Assembly: GCA_013822685.1 (NCBI GenBank) | Contig: PNKV01000010.1 | Coordinates: 62,001-126,000, forward strand | Length of the DNA stretch: 64,000 bases | Direction of reading: 5' to 3' | From: Leptothrix sp. (in: b-proteobacteria) | GTDB lineage: Bacteria; Pseudomonadota; Gammaproteobacteria; Burkholderiales; Burkholderiaceae_C | Shown here: piece by piece, positions 8,061 through 16,052 of the stretch | Position numbering within the stretch: the stretch's first letter is position 1 | Layout of the letters: each line of letters starts with the position of its first letter | Made by a program: the position numbers and the translations under genes | The notes under the pieces: generated by a model | Seen by the model: only the letters and a program-made list of their open reading frames with translations | What the model was told of the DNA's origin: nothing | Database searches by the model: none

Positions 8061-9149
8061 ATGACCAAGCTCACGGCCGGAACTTCGCCTGCAGGCGCTG
8101 CAAGATTCCACGAAATTGATCTTTTGCGGGCGTTGGCTTGTTTGATGGTGGTTTTTTTCCACTATGCACATCGCGGGGCGCTGGACGGCTGGAGCCCCGC
8201 GGCCAATCCGAGTGGATTGGCCGACTTTGCCCGGTATGGTTATCTGGGCGTGCACCTTTTTTTCATCATCAGCGGATTTGTGATTTTTTTGAGTGTTCGA
8301 AATGCCACGGTGCGCGATTTTTTTGCATCCCGGGTTTCGCGCCTGTATCCCGCATATTGGGTGGCTGTGCCGCTTACTTGGGCATTGGTTAATTTTTTTG
8401 ATTTGCCGGACCTGCAGGTCTCTTGGTGGGAAATGTTGGTCAACCTCACCATGGTCCCGCACTGGTTTGGCGTCCCTTATGTGGATGGCGCTTATTGGTC
8501 GCTTGGGGTGGAGTTGCAGTTTTACATCCTGGTAGGCGTGGCCCTGAAGTTTGACCTCGACCGACGGGCCGAGTGGTTTTTGGCGGGCTGGTTGTTATTG
8601 GCCTTCGCCAATGGGGTTAGGCCCATGTATCCAGTGGAGTTTTGGTTGGCGGCCAATTGGGCGCCGCTGTTTACTTTGGGGGCGCTGGCTTACCGAATCA
8701 AATCTCATGGTGTATCTGCTTGGCGTGTGATTTTGATGGCATGCGCCTATTTGCTGGCTCTGTGGTATGGCATCAAGCCTCTTCTTTTTATCAAGCCAGG
8801 ACAAGAACTCCATCAAAATCCATGGGTAGTGGCTGCTTTGCTGTCGCTGTTTGCCATTATTTTCGTCGCCATTGCCTTCGGCCGGATCAGAATGAAGCGG
8901 CATGCGGTGTTTTACTGGGCAGGGCTTTTGACCTATCCGGTGTATCTGCTGCATGAATACATCGGATACGGCTTTTTAAGCCTGCTGCACCAAAAATCGC
9001 TGGGGTTTGTGCCAAGTGTCCTCCTAGTGTTTGCTGGGGTGGTCTTGGCGTCTTGGGCAGTGAATCGATGGGCGGAAAAGCCCTTGGCTCCGCGCCTTCG
9101 GCAGGCCTTGGGTGCCAAGCCCTTTGGCCGCATACGAACTGCAGGATGA
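8061..9149 (+). CDS. Membrane acyltransferase (acyltransferase-3 family)
   Basis: A 362-residue integral membrane protein with about 10 helices. It opens with FHEIDLLRALACLMVVFFHYAHRG, the signature first helix of acyltransferase-3 (OafA/NodX-like) enzymes, with the conserved His. It continues with FFASRVSRLYPAYWVAVPL, where the Arg/Tyr motif is family-typical. Such proteins O-acetylate surface sugars, taking acetyl groups across the membrane. It is the first gene of the plus-strand EPS block, 6 bp upstream of the ligase gene, so the two are probably co-transcribed. The coding sequence is visibly richer in A/T, with many T runs, than the flanking export genes. This may reflect exchange of this variable part of the locus. 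Confidence 0.88.
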   Translation: MTKLTAGTSPAGAARFHEIDLLRALACLMVVFFHYAHRGALDGWSPAANPSGLADFARYGYLGVHLFFIISGFVIFLSVRNATVRDFFASRVSRLYPAYWVAVPLTWALVNFFDLPDLQVSWWEMLVNLTMVPHWFGVPYVDGAYWSLGVELQFYILVGVALKFDLDRRAEWFLAGWLLLAFANGVRPMYPVEFWLAANWAPLFTLGALAYRIKSHGVSAWRVILMACAYLLALWYGIKPLLFIKPGQELHQNPWVVAALLSLFAIIFVAIAFGRIRMKRHAVFYWAGLLTYPVYLLHEYIGYGFLSLLHQKSLGFVPSVLLVFAGVVLASWAVNRWAEKPLAPRLRQALGAKPFGRIRTAG

Positions 9150-9155
9150 CTTGGC

Positions 9156-10496
9156 ATGAGCTTCATCGCGTTTCTGCTGTATTTGTTCTTCACTTTCCTG
9201 CGGCCTGTAGAGCTGTTTGCCCAATGGTTGATTCCATACAGGCCCATGCTCGTACTTTGGGTGTTTGCGTTTTCAACCGCCTTGGTACAGGTTTTTCGTC
9301 ATAAGCGCGTAGCCGCGCGCCCGCTGCATTACTGGCTGCTGTTTTTTCTTACGGTGGCCATCGCATTTTCGATGTTGTTTTCCGGCTGGGCAGGGGGCGC
9401 AATTCCTGCAATCAGCGACTTCAGCGCATCAGCGCTATTGTTCGTGTTGATCAGTTTCAATCTGGTGACCATTGAACGCTTGCGCTCTGCCTGCTATGTG
9501 ATTTTGCTGAGCATGACCATATTGAGCCTGGCTGGCATCAATGCATACCACACGGGTTTCATGGCCGAAGAGCTGGTATTGCAACAGCGCAAGGACGACG
9601 ATGTCATCGGGGAACTGGTGGAGAAACCGGCCATTCCCGCCCTGGATACTTCGGGAATTTACATGTGGCGCGTGCGGGGCGTCGGTTTTTTCAATGACCC
9701 CAATGACTTTGCCCAAGCCATTGTGATGACCATGCCTATGCTTTGGTGGTTTTATCGCCGTGGCCGTTGGGTGAGGAATTTCTTGGTGATCGGCTTGCCG
9801 GGGGCGGTATTGGGTTATGCGGTTTTTCTGACCAATTCTCGCGGCGCTTTGCTGGGAATGGCCTCCTTGCTGTTTTTTGGCGTTCGGAGTGTGCTGGGCA
9901 CCACCCGGACCGCCATTTTGATGGCTTTGATGGGCAGCGGGGCCATGTTGGCCAATATGACAGGTGGACGAGGCTTTTCCAGCAAAGAAGAATCGGCCAG
10001 CGGCCGGATTGACGCGTGGTATGAGGGTTTCATGATGTTGAAATCCTCTCCATTGTTCGGCATTGGCTATGGCAATTTCACCGAACACCATTATTTGACG
10101 GCTCACAATTCGTTCGTGCTGTGCTTCGCCGAACTGGGGATATTCGGCTACACCATGTGGATAGCACTGTTGGTGCTGGCCTACAAAGCGGTCAATCTGG
10201 TGGCGCAAAACGCCCCAGATGGGTCGCCGGAAAAGGATGCAGGCTTGTTATTGAGGTCCTCTTTCATTGGGTACATCACTTGCGCCTGGTTTTTATCCCG
10301 AACCTACCAACCCATTCTTTACGCCTTGATGGCCTTGTGTGCTGCCGCACTGTATTGCGCGCAACAACATCCCGTAGTTTCAGCCGATTCTGTGTTGAAA
10401 AAGCGCATGCCCTGGTTTTTATCGACCATGAGCATGGTCATGCTTAGCATGACGGCGGTTTACATGTTCATATTCATGCACAATTTGAAGCATTGA
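9156..10496 (+). CDS. O-antigen ligase / polymerase family protein (Wzy_C)
   Basis: A 446-residue protein with about 11-12 transmembrane helices and a larger periplasmic loop after the middle. The Wzy_C signature is visible: GFFNDPNDFAQAIVMTMPML, LTNSRGALLGM, and the late HNSFVLCFAELGIFGYTMW containing the conserved His. These proteins either ligate polysaccharide to a carrier or polymerise repeat units. In exosortase A loci related members are named O-glycosylation ligases. No separate Wzy polymerase is recognised in the window, so this may be the polymerase. It follows the acyltransferase by 6 bp. Like that gene, its base composition is lower in GC than the downstream genes. Confidence 0.85.
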   Translation: MSFIAFLLYLFFTFLRPVELFAQWLIPYRPMLVLWVFAFSTALVQVFRHKRVAARPLHYWLLFFLTVAIAFSMLFSGWAGGAIPAISDFSASALLFVLISFNLVTIERLRSACYVILLSMTILSLAGINAYHTGFMAEELVLQQRKDDDVIGELVEKPAIPALDTSGIYMWRVRGVGFFNDPNDFAQAIVMTMPMLWWFYRRGRWVRNFLVIGLPGAVLGYAVFLTNSRGALLGMASLLFFGVRSVLGTTRTAILMALMGSGAMLANMTGGRGFSSKEESASGRIDAWYEGFMMLKSSPLFGIGYGNFTEHHYLTAHNSFVLCFAELGIFGYTMWIALLVLAYKAVNLVAQNAPDGSPEKDAGLLLRSSFIGYITCAWFLSRTYQPILYALMALCAAALYCAQQHPVVSADSVLKKRMPWFLSTMSMVMLSMTAVYMFIFMHNLKH

Positions 10497-10645
10497 TCGG
10501 TCTGGCTGCGGTGCACAGCTTCGTGTTGACGCTGTTGACTTGACCGTTTTTCTGGGTGACCGTGCTAGACTTATCGGGTTTTGCCAAGTTGGTAAACCCG
10601 TGCTGAAAAGCTCGACATGGTATTGACGTTTTAATCCATTCACAC

Positions 10646-11830
10646 ATGACCATTGCCTTGTGGGTCTTGCTTTTTTTGGTGGGCGCTGCCTCTGCGGCGG
10701 TGCTGCTGGAAGTCCGAAAGAAAAACCTCTTGGTGTGGCTTAAAAGCTATCTCAAGCAGGATTGGCGGGCCAGCGCTCCTGAGGGAACCACCAAGCACCT
10801 CATGTTCTGCTTTGTGGACCATTTCGAGCCGCAATGGCAGTCTCCCAGCTATGAAACCGAGTGCGCGCGCGTTGCTCGTTGGCGGCAGGAGTATCCGGCG
10901 TTGTGCGAAGGGCGCAAGGATGCTGATGGGCGCTCCCCCGTGCATTCTTTTTTCTACCCTGAAGAGGAATACCGTCCGGAGCACCTGAATGCGCTGGTCG
11001 ATCTGTGCCGCATGGGCCTGGGTGAAATCGAGATTCACCTCCACCATGACAAAGACACCGAGCAGGGCTTGCGCGAAAAGCTTCAGCGTTTCACCGAGTT
11101 GTTGATCCGGGACCACGGTGCCTTGCCCCGGCACCCCATCACCAAGCAGGCTCAATGGTGTTTCATCCATGGCAACTGGGCGCTGGACAACAGCCACCCG
11201 CAGGGCCATGGACATGGTTGCGGAGTCAACAATGAGTTGATCGTTTTGCGTGAAGAGGGGTGCTATGTCGATTACACCTTCCCGGCCGCCCCCGATCCCT
11301 GCCAGACCAGCACCATCAACAACATCTATTACGCCACCGATGATCCCTCACGGCCCAAGTCGCATGACACTGGGGTGCGGGTCCAGGTCGGTGGGCAGCC
11401 CGTGGGTGACCTGATGATCATCCAGGGCCCTCTGGGGTTCATGAAGAAGAGCCGGAAGTTTGGCGTTCTGCCAAGGATCGAGAACTCGGATGTGCGAACC
11501 AGCTCTCCGCCCACGAAGGATCGGGTGGATGATTGGGTCAACACCGGTATCCACGTGAAGGGCCGGCCCGAGTGGGTTTTCGTCAAGGTGCACACCCATG
11601 GCACCCAAGAGCGAGACATGGACACACTGCTTGGCGCGCCGATGCGCGAAGCTTTCAAGTACCTGGAAACCCGCTACAACGACGGGCGAGACTGGAAGTT
11701 GCACTACGTGAGCGCCCGCGAGATGTACAACATCGTGAAGGCGGCAGAGGCCGGCAAATCGGGTGACCCTGTGGACTACCGCGATTTTGTGGTCGCTCGT
11801 CCCACTTATGTGCCTGAGGCGGCGCGGTGA
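10646..11830 (+). CDS. Polysaccharide deacetylase-like membrane-anchored protein (putative)
   Basis: A 394-residue protein with one N-terminal transmembrane segment (IALWVLLFLVGAASAAVLL) and a soluble domain. Motifs resembling carbohydrate esterase 4 / NodB-like metal sites are visible: FCFVDHFEP near residue 55 (Asp-His) and EIEIHLHHDKD near 130 (His-x-His-His). IHGNWALDNSHP and WVFVKVHTHGTQE follow later. I recognise it as a protein type found in EPS loci but not as a named family, so deacetylation of the exopolysaccharide is inference from the motifs and place. It lies after the ligase (149 bp gap) and before a family-2 glycosyltransferase (about 10-40 bp depending on that start). Alternative: a sugar-binding or glycosidase-like protein. 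Confidence 0.65.
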   Translation: MTIALWVLLFLVGAASAAVLLEVRKKNLLVWLKSYLKQDWRASAPEGTTKHLMFCFVDHFEPQWQSPSYETECARVARWRQEYPALCEGRKDADGRSPVHSFFYPEEEYRPEHLNALVDLCRMGLGEIEIHLHHDKDTEQGLREKLQRFTELLIRDHGALPRHPITKQAQWCFIHGNWALDNSHPQGHGHGCGVNNELIVLREEGCYVDYTFPAAPDPCQTSTINNIYYATDDPSRPKSHDTGVRVQVGGQPVGDLMIIQGPLGFMKKSRKFGVLPRIENSDVRTSSPPTKDRVDDWVNTGIHVKGRPEWVFVKVHTHGTQERDMDTLLGAPMREAFKYLETRYNDGRDWKLHYVSAREMYNIVKAAEAGKSGDPVDYRDFVVARPTYVPEAAR

Positions 11831-11839
11831 TGCTTTTGC

Positions 11840-13045
11840 TTGGTTTTTCTGCACCTTCGGGGTCTGAACTTGCTTGAGTTCTTTGCCGTGGCCGGCGTGG
11901 CGCTGGTGGTGTATTCGTATGCGCTTTACCCCATCGTGCTGTCGGTGGTGGCCTCGTGGGTGCAGTTGCTGGGCGACGCTCGCTACGTGCTGAAAAAAAT
12001 TGACCGCCGGGCGCATCCTGAGGTTGATTTGCCACGTGTGGCCGTGGTGATTTCCGCCTTCAATGAAGCCAAGCATCTGGCGGCCCGGATCGACAATTTG
12101 TTGGCCCTGGACTACCCCGCAGAGTTACTGACTTGCTACATCGGCTCGGACGGAAGCCGCGACCAAACCGGTCAAATCCTGACCGCTTGTCGCGATCCAC
12201 GCATCCATGGTTTTGTGTTTGAGCAAAACCGTGGCAAGGCCAGCGTTCTCAATGATTTGGTGTCGCGGGGCACTGAGTCCATCATTGTTTTCTCAGACGC
12301 CAATACCTTTTTTGATGCGCAGGCTTTGAGGCGGCTGGTGAGGCATTTCGCCGATGCCAAGGTGGGGGGCGTCAGCGGCGAATTGCGGTTATTGCGCTCG
12401 GCGGGCGATAACCAAGACAGTCTTTACTGGCGGCTGGAACAGTTTCTGAAGTTTTTCGAAGCCCGAATCCACGGGTTGTTGGGGGCCAACGGCGCCATTT
12501 ACGGTATTCGCCGGGGGCTTTGGCAACCCTTGCCGTCAGACACCGTGTGCGATGATTTTTGCGTGGCGATGAACGTGGCGGCCACCGGTGCCAAACTGGT
12601 TTACGAACCAACGGCATTTGCGGAAGAAGATTCTCCTGAATCCATGGCGGATGAATATCACCGTCGCATTCGGATCGGTATTGGCAATTTCCAGGCGTTT
12701 TACCGCCACCCCGAATACCTTTGGAAAACTTCCTGGGGAACGCGTTTTTCTTATATCTCCCACAAGGTTTTGCGCTGGTTCGCGCCGCATCTGTTGATTG
12801 TCTCGCTGCTTGCGTCTGCGGCGTTGGGCTTGCAGTCTTCCGGCTGGGCTTGGGTGGCTGGGCTGGAACTCACGGCTTATGTTTGCGCTGCCGGCTTGTA
12901 TTGGCACAGCGGCCGGGGTGGCCGACTGCCCTCGCTTTTGAAGATCGCGGCCTTTCTGTTCGCGTTGAACTGGGCGTTCCTGATCGCCTCAATGCGCCAT
13001 GCCACAGGCCGCTTCAGTGGATCGTGGCGGCGAACGGCACGCTGA
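11840..13045 (+). CDS. Membrane-bound family 2 glycosyltransferase
   Basis: A GT-A glycosyltransferase of up to 401 residues. An N-terminal helix (FAVAGVALVVYSYALYPIVLSVV) precedes the catalytic domain: VAVVISAFNEAKHLAARIDNLL, YIGSDGSRDQT, EQNRGKASVLNDLV, VFSDANTFFD (the DxN/DxD metal site), and GANGAIYGIRRGLW. Two or three helices close the protein. The layout resembles hyaluronan/poly-GlcNAc synthase-like processive enzymes but could be a repeat-unit transferase. The start is uncertain. No in-frame ATG lies near the beginning, so a TTG at 11840 or slightly later (11867 or 11870) is needed. The gene ends 8 bp before the stop of the convergent glycosyltransferase. Confidence 0.85.
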   Translation: MVFLHLRGLNLLEFFAVAGVALVVYSYALYPIVLSVVASWVQLLGDARYVLKKIDRRAHPEVDLPRVAVVISAFNEAKHLAARIDNLLALDYPAELLTCYIGSDGSRDQTGQILTACRDPRIHGFVFEQNRGKASVLNDLVSRGTESIIVFSDANTFFDAQALRRLVRHFADAKVGGVSGELRLLRSAGDNQDSLYWRLEQFLKFFEARIHGLLGANGAIYGIRRGLWQPLPSDTVCDDFCVAMNVAATGAKLVYEPTAFAEEDSPESMADEYHRRIRIGIGNFQAFYRHPEYLWKTSWGTRFSYISHKVLRWFAPHLLIVSLLASAALGLQSSGWAWVAGLELTAYVCAAGLYWHSGRGGRLPSLLKIAAFLFALNWAFLIASMRHATGRFSGSWRRTAR

Positions 13046-13053
13046 GCTTGGAC

Positions 13054-14184
13054 TTACCTCTCCATGGCGGTGGTGTAGAAGCCCTCGTAGGCTTGCTGCA
13101 AGGCGGTGATCGATGCGTTTTGCCGCACCCAGTCATTCGCGGCCGACCCAAGGCGAGCGCGCAATTCCGATGAGCTGATAAGTTGGAGCATGGCCTCCTC
13201 AAGGGCCTGCGAATCGTCCACCGGAACCAGCAAACCAGTTTGCTGATGGTGGATGATTTCAGGGTTGCCGCCCACGGCGCTGGCCACCACCGGCAGGCTG
13301 GTGGCGCAGGCTTCCAACAAGGCGATCGACAGGCCCTCGGTTTTGGACGGCAGCGCAAAGATGTCAAAGGCCGGCAGCAGGTCGGACACATCGGAGCGCT
13401 GGCCGGTGATGAGCAAACGGTCTGCCACGCCCAAGGCCTGCGCTTGTGCCTTCAAGGTGGCCTCCAGCTCGCCATAACCCACGATGACCACCCGCAGTGC
13501 GGGGAAGCGGGCGGCCAACCGGGGCAGGATGCTCGTCAGCAGGCCGTGATTTTTGAGGCCGACCAGCCGGCCGACGCAGCCAATGACCAAATCCGTTTCG
13601 GTCAGGCCCAGGGCTGTGCGAGCTGCATGACGCCGGGGTGCGGAGTTCTGGAATCGGTCGACCGGGATGCCGTTGAGCACTGTGGTGGCGCGGTCGGCGG
13701 GGACCATGTTCAGGGCGATGTAACGGTCGAAAACTTGCTGGCCCACCATGGCCAGACGCGCAGTTTGGGTCAACGAGGCCCGGTAAATCCACCTCAGCCT
13801 GCGGTTGCTCAGGCGGGTGCCCATGTCGTGGCAAGTGCCGACCAGGGTGGGGCGATTGACCATGCCGAACAAGGCGCAAGCCGCGTAATAATTGGGCGAG
13901 AAATTGTGGGCGTGGACAACGTCCGCATTTTGCCCGACTGCACTGCGGCGCAAGGCACTCAACACGCCCAAGTCAAACGGCTTGGATTTATTGCCGGAAA
14001 GAACCACGACACCGGCCTTGGCCAATTCATCAGCCAGACCCTGGGCCCGATTGATGCTGAAAACACAGACCCGATGGCCTTGCCGATGTTGTTCAATTGC
14101 CAAATCGGTGACCACCCTTTCCAAGCCGCCAAACTCAAGTGAATCAACGACATGAATCAGACTCAGGGGGCGAGATGTCGGCAT
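13054..14184 (-). CDS. Family 4 glycosyltransferase
   Basis: A 376-residue GT-B enzyme. The N-terminal Rossmann half starts SLIHVVDSLEFGGLERVVTDLA, with the Gly-Gly-x-Glu motif that binds acceptor. The C-terminal half has GCVGRLVGLKNHGLLTSILPRL, then PSKTEGLSIALLEACATSLPVVASAVGGNPEII with the Glu-x7-Glu nucleotide-sugar motif. It resembles the sugar transferases of exosortase-linked loci (the PEP-CTERM/XrtA Stp2-like group), but donor and acceptor are unknown. It is transcribed against its neighbours: convergent with the upstream-lying GT2 gene and divergent from the next GT4 gene, whose start is 74 bp away. Cytoplasmic, peripheral to the membrane. Confidence 0.88.
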   Translation of the reverse strand: MPTSRPLSLIHVVDSLEFGGLERVVTDLAIEQHRQGHRVCVFSINRAQGLADELAKAGVVVLSGNKSKPFDLGVLSALRRSAVGQNADVVHAHNFSPNYYAACALFGMVNRPTLVGTCHDMGTRLSNRRLRWIYRASLTQTARLAMVGQQVFDRYIALNMVPADRATTVLNGIPVDRFQNSAPRRHAARTALGLTETDLVIGCVGRLVGLKNHGLLTSILPRLAARFPALRVVIVGYGELEATLKAQAQALGVADRLLITGQRSDVSDLLPAFDIFALPSKTEGLSIALLEACATSLPVVASAVGGNPEIIHHQQTGLLVPVDDSQALEEAMLQLISSSELRARLGSAANDWVRQNASITALQQAYEGFYTTAMER

Positions 14185-14258
14185 ATGAATTCACTGGGCG
14201 GCTTGGCAGGCCGGGTGGTAAATCGGCGATGCTACACTGGTTCTAAGGAACCTTTTTA

Positions 14259-15467
14259 ATGCTGAACTATAAATTATCAAAGCACGTCACCCGGGTGCTC
14301 TATCACCACCGCACGCAAGGGAAGGCGGTTGAAGGTGTTCATATTCGAGGCATCACCGACGCATTGCGGGCAGATGGTGTTCAGGTGGACATCATTTCTC
14401 TGCCAGGCGCAGACCCTTATGTCAGCCCGAAAGCCATGTCTCCGACTCAGCAGGCCACCAGCCTGATGAAGTTGGTTTCCAAGTTTCCTGAGCCCTTGTT
14501 TGAATTGGCAGAGTTGGGCTACAACCTGGTTTCATTTTGGCGTGTGTCTCGGTATCTGTCCCAGCACCAGGACGTCGGATTCATATACGAGCGTTATTCG
14601 CTGTTCATGTTTGCGACGGTTCTTTTGGCGCGCTGGAAGAAACTGCCGATTATTCTCGAGGTCAATGACTCGGCCAGCGTGGTGCGTGTGCGCCCATTAT
14701 TCTTTTTGCGCTTGGCCATGGTGGTAGAGGGATGGGTATTTAAAAATGCATCGGGCCTGGTGTTTGTTTCTGGGGTATTCAGGGATCGCATCAAGGCGGC
14801 CCATGGCTCTATTGCGCGGGCCATCATCACGCCCAATGCGGCCAACATCGACAAGTTCAGCTACACCCCTGAGCAGCGCCTCGCTGCCCGCAAGAAGTGG
14901 GGGGTCGAGTCTGATGTGGTTTGCGGCTACCTGGGGGCCTTCGTGCCCTGGCATGCCATTGACCAATTTGTGTACCGCATTGCCGACCACTTGAAGTCGA
15001 ATCCGCATCTCAAGCTGCTGCTGGTGGGCGATGGCGCCACGTATGGCACGGTAGAAGCCTTTGTCAAAGAGCGGGGCCTTGAGCAGCAGATCTTGCTCAC
15101 GGGCCGTGTCGCTCACGACGATGTGCCAGGCCTGCTGGCGGCGATGGACATGGCCATCTTGCCCAGCGCAGGTGACTACACCTCGCCGGTCAAACTGTTC
15201 GAGTTCATGGCCTGCGGCATCGCACCGATTGCCCCAGATTTTTTGCCGATCCGCGAGGTGCTGAGCGAAGGTGAAACTGGGTGGATGTTCCCTGCTGGTG
15301 AGCTGGATGTGGCGGTTCAGGCGGTGCTGAAGTTCAGCCAGGACCGTGCCGCCCTGTCTCGGGTTGGCCAGTCGGCCCGGGCCTACGTGGCCAAAGAACG
15401 CCAGTGGCGCAACAATGTGTCGCAGCTGGTGGAGTTTTTCCTTGAGCTGACGGGCAAGCGCCCATGA
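14259..15467 (+). CDS. Family 4 glycosyltransferase
   Basis: A 402-residue GT-B enzyme. The N-terminal domain has KAVEGVHIRGITDALRADGVQVDIISLPG and FIYERYSLFMFATVLLARW. The C-terminal domain has GYLGAFVPWHAIDQFV, LLLVGDGATYGTVEAFV, and DMAILPSAGDYTSPVKLFEFMACGIAPIAPDFLPIREV. In place of a clean Glu-x7-Glu it reads SPVKLFEFMACG, as in many related transferases. AAGGAACC upstream of the ATG at 14259 is a good ribosome binding site. The stop overlaps the ATG of the acetyltransferase gene (ATGA), so the two are translationally coupled. It probably adds one sugar of the EPS repeat unit. Confidence 0.88.
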   Translation: MLNYKLSKHVTRVLYHHRTQGKAVEGVHIRGITDALRADGVQVDIISLPGADPYVSPKAMSPTQQATSLMKLVSKFPEPLFELAELGYNLVSFWRVSRYLSQHQDVGFIYERYSLFMFATVLLARWKKLPIILEVNDSASVVRVRPLFFLRLAMVVEGWVFKNASGLVFVSGVFRDRIKAAHGSIARAIITPNAANIDKFSYTPEQRLAARKKWGVESDVVCGYLGAFVPWHAIDQFVYRIADHLKSNPHLKLLLVGDGATYGTVEAFVKERGLEQQILLTGRVAHDDVPGLLAAMDMAILPSAGDYTSPVKLFEFMACGIAPIAPDFLPIREVLSEGETGWMFPAGELDVAVQAVLKFSQDRAALSRVGQSARAYVAKERQWRNNVSQLVEFFLELTGKRP

Positions 15468-15967
15468 TCTCGCGGCTGCTCAGCGATTTGCGCGCCAAGC
15501 AGGCGCTGTATTCGCAATATGGGCCGCCATGCTCCTTGTTGAAGGCAGCGTTGGCGGATGGCACCCTGGCCAATGTTTTGTTCAGAAGCCAGGAGGCGCT
15601 GTCAGAAGCCGGCTTGTCCCCTTTGGCTTTGATTCCGCATCACCTCAACAAGCTGTTGACGGGTTGCGTGATTGGCGTGAGGGCACGATTTGGGCCGGGA
15701 TTCGTGCTGGTCCACCCGATCGGCGTGGTGATCAATTCCAGTGTTCGTGGCGGCAATCAAATCATCCTGGAAAGCGGCGTGGTGATTGGAGACAACCGTG
15801 GCAAATCGCCCGTGTTGGCCAATGACATTTTCGTGGGCTCGGGCGCCAAGATCATTGGCGGCGTGTCCATTGGCGATGGTGTGCGCATCGGGGCCAATGC
15901 CGTGGTTTTGAAGGATGTTCCCAGCGGCAGCACCGCCGTGGGCATCCCAGCCAGAGTGCTGGCTTGA
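15464..15967 (+). CDS. Serine O-acetyltransferase-like hexapeptide-repeat enzyme of the EPS locus
   Basis: A 167-residue left-handed beta-helix acetyltransferase. The C-terminal half carries hexapeptide repeats and the CysE-like tail: VLVHPIGVVINSSVRGGNQIILESGVVIGDN, then VGSGAKIIGGVSIGDGVRIGANAVVLKDVPSGSTAVGIPARVL. It lacks most of the N-terminal helical domain of housekeeping CysE (about 270 residues). This, together with ATGA overlap with a glycosyltransferase gene, favours sugar O-acetylation over cysteine synthesis. Acetyl-CoA is the expected donor. It is the last gene of this two-gene run and is followed by a hairpin. Confidence 0.85.
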   Translation: MISRLLSDLRAKQALYSQYGPPCSLLKAALADGTLANVLFRSQEALSEAGLSPLALIPHHLNKLLTGCVIGVRARFGPGFVLVHPIGVVINSSVRGGNQIILESGVVIGDNRGKSPVLANDIFVGSGAKIIGGVSIGDGVRIGANAVVLKDVPSGSTAVGIPARVLA

Positions 15968-15975
15968 CAAAGTAA

Positions 15976-16003
15976 ATCGGCCCACCTGGGAAGGTGGGCC
16001 GAT
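15976..16003. terminator. Hairpin terminator between convergent genes
   Basis: A perfect 11-bp stem (ATCGGCCCACC / GGTGGGCCGAT) with a 6-nt loop, placed 9 bp after the acetyltransferase stop and 50 bp before the stop of the convergent beta-helix lipoprotein gene. On the minus strand it is followed by a T-rich run (TTTACTTTGTC), so it best serves the lipoprotein gene. The plus strand has no T tract, and termination there is less certain. Confidence 0.7.
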
Positions 16004-16052
16004 GACATCAGCGGGTTGATCTTTTGAAGAGGGGGCTCATCGCCCCCGTTGA

